Source of the DNA: Spiro-02 sp034114085
GTDB lineage: Bacteria; Spirochaetota; Spirochaetia; Sphaerochaetales; Sphaerochaetaceae
Assembly: GCA_034114085.1 (NCBI GenBank)
Contig: JAXEWB010000081.1
Span: 15,399 to 79,398, forward strand
Length of the DNA: 64,000 nt
Direction of reading: 5' to 3'
Both the position numbers and the translations under genes were made by a program. The notes under the pieces are model-generated. The model saw nothing but the letters and a program-made list of their open reading frames with translations. It was not told the origin of the DNA and ran no database searches. Shown here in pieces: positions 61,922 to 64,000 of this stretch. Numbering within the stretch: the first letter of the stretch is position 1; each line of letters opens with the position of its first letter.

Positions 61922-62572
61922 ATGGATCAGATCAATGTTTCACTACCGCTTTCGCAGCAGTTGGCAAATTCTATTCGTAAGGGAATCATCTCAGGGGAGT
62001 TGAAGAACGGGGAAAAGATTTCGGTAAACATTATCAGCCAGATGTTCGGTGTCAGCGGCACTCCTGTGAAGGAGGCGTTCAAGATTCTGCAATCGGAAGG
62101 GCTGGTAGTCGCGAAACCGAGGTCAGGAACGATTATTTCGGATTTTGCTACTTCAAGCATACGGAACCTTGTGTACATCCGGTCCGCGTTGGAAGGTGTC
62201 GCGGTGAATTTCGCTACCCGCGGAGCTACCGATGAGGAATTCCTTGAGCTTGAACATCTGCTGGACGGCGCCGACGACGCGATACGGGGAGGGACCAATC
62301 TGGCGAGGCTGATTTCCATAAATACCGACTTCCACAGGAAGATCCGGGAATTGGCCAGGAACCAGTATCTCTATTCCTTGATTGAACAGTTCGTCGCCAT
62401 AGATCTTTCGGTACGCGAACATGCGCTCGGGGAACTCGAGCTGAAGATCAAGGGCGCAGAAGAACACCGGTTGATACTCCGCCTGATGAAAGAAAGGAAA
62501 GCTGATGAAGCAGAATCCGCAATGATATCACACATCAGGAAGACAGTTCAGACTGTTGTAGAGAGAACGTAG
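61922..62572 (+). CDS. GntR family (FadR subfamily) transcriptional regulator
   Basis: Repressor of 216 residues. The N-terminal winged helix has SLPLSQQLANSIRKGIISGE then LKNGEKISVN and FGVSGTPVKEAFKILQSEGL. The all-helical FCD ligand domain has NTDFHRKIRELARN with metal-type His and EEHRLILRLMKERKADEAES. Such proteins bind sugar acids. Start ATG 61922 after GAGGTGA. Placed within the sugar-acid operon, it probably represses it through the dyad upstream of the binding-protein gene. Confidence 0.93.
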   Translation: MDQINVSLPLSQQLANSIRKGIISGELKNGEKISVNIISQMFGVSGTPVKEAFKILQSEGLVVAKPRSGTIISDFATSSIRNLVYIRSALEGVAVNFATRGATDEEFLELEHLLDGADDAIRGGTNLARLISINTDFHRKIRELARNQYLYSLIEQFVAIDLSVREHALGELELKIKGAEEHRLILRLMKERKADEAESAMISHIRKTVQTVVERT

Positions 62573-62594
62573 ATATTTATTACGGAGGAGAAAC

Positions 62595-63710
62595 GTGAAA
62601 GTAACGGATGTGAGATGCTACATGCACTATTCGGTGTGGCGCAACATTATCTTCGTCAAAGTTTCCACCGATGAAGGAATCACCGGTATCGGAGAGGCGA
62701 CGATCAGAAACAAAGAAATGGCGGTGAAGGCCGCGGTTGAGGGACACATCAAGCCGGTCATCGTAGGGAAGTCGCCCTTCAACATCGAGCAGTTTTTCAA
62801 CACCGCTTATATAAAGGACGCCTGGAGAGGCGGAGCCGTCTTCAATAGCGCGATTTCGGGCGTGGAGATGGCGCTTTGGGATATCGTGGGGCAAAAGCTC
62901 GGACAGCCTGTGTACAATCTCATGGGCGGGCGGCTTTATGACCGGATTCCGTTGTATGCGAATACCTGGTTCATGCAGGCGAAGAGTGTCGATGATTTTG
63001 CGGCCGCCGCTGTTGATACCGTCAAAAAAGGTTTCAAAGCCCTTAAGTGGGATCCTTTGAAAGCGGCTCCGGAGGGTTCTGATGAGAGACGGCGGGTAAA
63101 ATACGGCATCGACTGTCTTGGCGCTGTCCGCGAAGCCGTGGGGGACGATATTGAACTGTATGTTGAACTTCACGGTTCCCTTTCATATGACGGGGCGCTC
63201 CAGTATGCGATGCTGTCGGAGAAGTATCGGCCTGGTTTTCTGGAAGAACCGATGCACCCTGACGATTTTACCGGTTATCGCAAGCTTGCGATAAAAGCGA
63301 ATGTTCCGATAGCGGCCGGAGAACGGTATTTCACACGTTTCCAGCATAAGCCGCTCAACGAAGAGGGGTTTTATTCAACTGTCCAACCTGATCTTACGCA
63401 TTGCGGTGGCATTTTGGAGACTAGGAAGATGGCGGCGAACGCCGAAATCTATGGCATGAAGTTTGCTCCTCACAATAGCGGTGGCCCGGTGGGAACGATG
63501 GCGTCCGTCATGGTGGACGCCATGAGCCCCAATTTTCAGGTTCAGGAGTTCTCAATCGAGAACCTCGATCTCAGTCCCAGGTTTTTTTCCTTGGGATTGA
63601 AGTTCAAAGATGGTGCGATCGTGCTTGATGATGCGCGCCCTGGCCTCGGTCTTGTGCCTCGTTGGGATGAGATTGAAAAAGAGACCTATAGATACTGGCA
63701 GACGTATTGA
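62595..63710 (+). CDS. Enolase-superfamily sugar-acid dehydratase (galactonate dehydratase-like)
   Basis: Predicted to dehydrate an aldonate to a 2-keto-3-deoxy acid; 371 residues. Barrel ligands are Glu in YVELHGS (usually Asp in GalD), Glu in FLEEPMHP and Glu in IAAGERYF. The same strand carries His (ELHG), and the general acid/base His is in FAPHNSGGPVG. The capping domain starts MKVTDVRCYMHYSVWRNIIF. The Glu-for-Asp ligand and ALKWDP segment separate it from classical GalD, so the substrate may be a different sugar acid. SD GGAGGAG. Confidence 0.9.
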   Translation: MKVTDVRCYMHYSVWRNIIFVKVSTDEGITGIGEATIRNKEMAVKAAVEGHIKPVIVGKSPFNIEQFFNTAYIKDAWRGGAVFNSAISGVEMALWDIVGQKLGQPVYNLMGGRLYDRIPLYANTWFMQAKSVDDFAAAAVDTVKKGFKALKWDPLKAAPEGSDERRRVKYGIDCLGAVREAVGDDIELYVELHGSLSYDGALQYAMLSEKYRPGFLEEPMHPDDFTGYRKLAIKANVPIAAGERYFTRFQHKPLNEEGFYSTVQPDLTHCGGILETRKMAANAEIYGMKFAPHNSGGPVGTMASVMVDAMSPNFQVQEFSIENLDLSPRFFSLGLKFKDGAIVLDDARPGLGLVPRWDEIEKETYRYWQTY

Positions 63711-63726
63711 CGGGAGGGGAGAAAAA

Positions 63727-64000
63727 ATGGAAGCCAAGAATTTCGTGCCCGGAGGTATCATCCCCGCGATGATAACTCCTCTGAAGGCAGATGAATCAGT
63801 AAATTATGATGCGCTTGCGAAACATGTTGACTATCTCATTGAAAATGGGGTCCATGGCGTGTTCGTCGTCGGTACCACCGGCGAGTTCTATGCGCTTACG
63901 CTTGATGAGAAACGTCAGATCATTCGTACCGCGATCAAAGCGGCAAAGAGCCGTGTTCCCGTGTATGCCGGCACTGGAGGCATTACGACCAGTGAGGTCG
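63727..64000 (+). CDS. DHDPS/NAL-family aldolase, N-terminal part (cut by window end)
   Basis: First 91 residues only. The class I aldolase barrel begins FVPGGIIPAMITPLKADESV and has the pyruvate-binding GTTGEFYAL. Family members include dihydrodipicolinate synthase, N-acetylneuraminate lyase and 2-keto-3-deoxy-sugar-acid aldolases. After a sugar-acid dehydratase, a KDG/KDGal-type aldolase giving pyruvate is the likely role. The Schiff-base Lys lies beyond the window. ATG with GGGAGGGGAG seven bases before. Confidence 0.9.
   Translation, partial: MEAKNFVPGGIIPAMITPLKADESVNYDALAKHVDYLIENGVHGVFVVGTTGEFYALTLDEKRQIIRTAIKAAKSRVPVYAGTGGITTSEV

Noticed and set aside
1..64000. tRNA genes, rRNA genes, CRISPR arrays, insertion sequences
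   Set aside because: No T-loop/acceptor pairs, rRNA segments, regularly spaced repeats or transposase frames were recognised on either strand.

Overview
The window is about 64 kb of spirochaete-like chromosome, roughly 53-55% G+C. I infer a Sphaerochaeta-type or related Spirochaetota bacterium. The grounds are a PnrA/BMP nucleoside transporter, extracytoplasmic binding proteins whose leaders end in small G/A/S-rich stretches (FAGGASE, FAAGSSE, FANGAKE), many sugar ABC importers, a short oxidative TCA branch, and anaerobe-type Fe-S and flavin enzymes. No rRNA, tRNA, CRISPR array, insertion sequence or integrase was found.

Region 1-10.4 kb is housekeeping. An aconitase/isocitrate dehydrogenase pair (acn-icd) and a separate citrate synthase on the other strand form the citrate-to-2-oxoglutarate branch. 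Beside them lie a MerR-controlled Fe-S aldo/keto reductase, two other small regulators, a HAD phosphatase, a beta-hydroxyacid dehydrogenase, a flavodoxin/ferredoxin protein and TrmO. Region 10.5-15.6 kb is a purine-nucleoside ABC importer with a separately promoted BMP receptor. It is followed by argG, a two-gene ABC exporter and a YbaY-type lipoprotein.

Region 20.9-23.8 kb is the only clearly mobile-element-derived DNA. It is a decayed polyvalent-type effector gene that alternates barnase/EndoU/colicin/RelE-like nuclease segments with ADP-ribosyltransferase-like domains. It is broken by an 8-bp tandem repeat expansion and followed by a frameshifted partial duplicate. Region 23.9-32.3 kb returns to core genes: a HAD hydrolase, hflK-hflC, metG, a FemAB-type aminoacyltransferase overlapping murD tail to tail, and a 29-codon AURKAIP1/COX24-like basic protein gene with its own promoter and terminator.

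Region 32.4-53.5 kb is a carbohydrate catabolic locus. A GH43 glycosidase is divergent from a long, tightly coupled array: LplB/LplC-type permeases, a DlgD/YiaK-type dehydrogenase, two sugar isomerase/epimerase-like TIM barrels, a PreA-like Fe-S flavoprotein, three Gfo/Idh/MocA oxidoreductases, a binding protein, a cytoplasmic heparinase II/III-type lyase, and a membrane-anchored AraC regulator. It ends with an OYE-like reductase, an SDR and a fumarate-reductase-like flavoprotein. The set suggests uptake of a uronate-containing oligosaccharide, eliminative cleavage, and keto-sugar redox chemistry including an enone/ketone reduction trio.

Region 53.6-58.4 kb holds a lipoprotein and an oxidative-stress operon (DUF454 protein, membrane protein, small ORF, catalase, PerR). 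Region 58.7-64 kb is a second sugar-acid operon: binding protein, two permeases, FadR-type regulator, enolase-superfamily dehydratase, and a DHDPS-family aldolase cut by the window edge.
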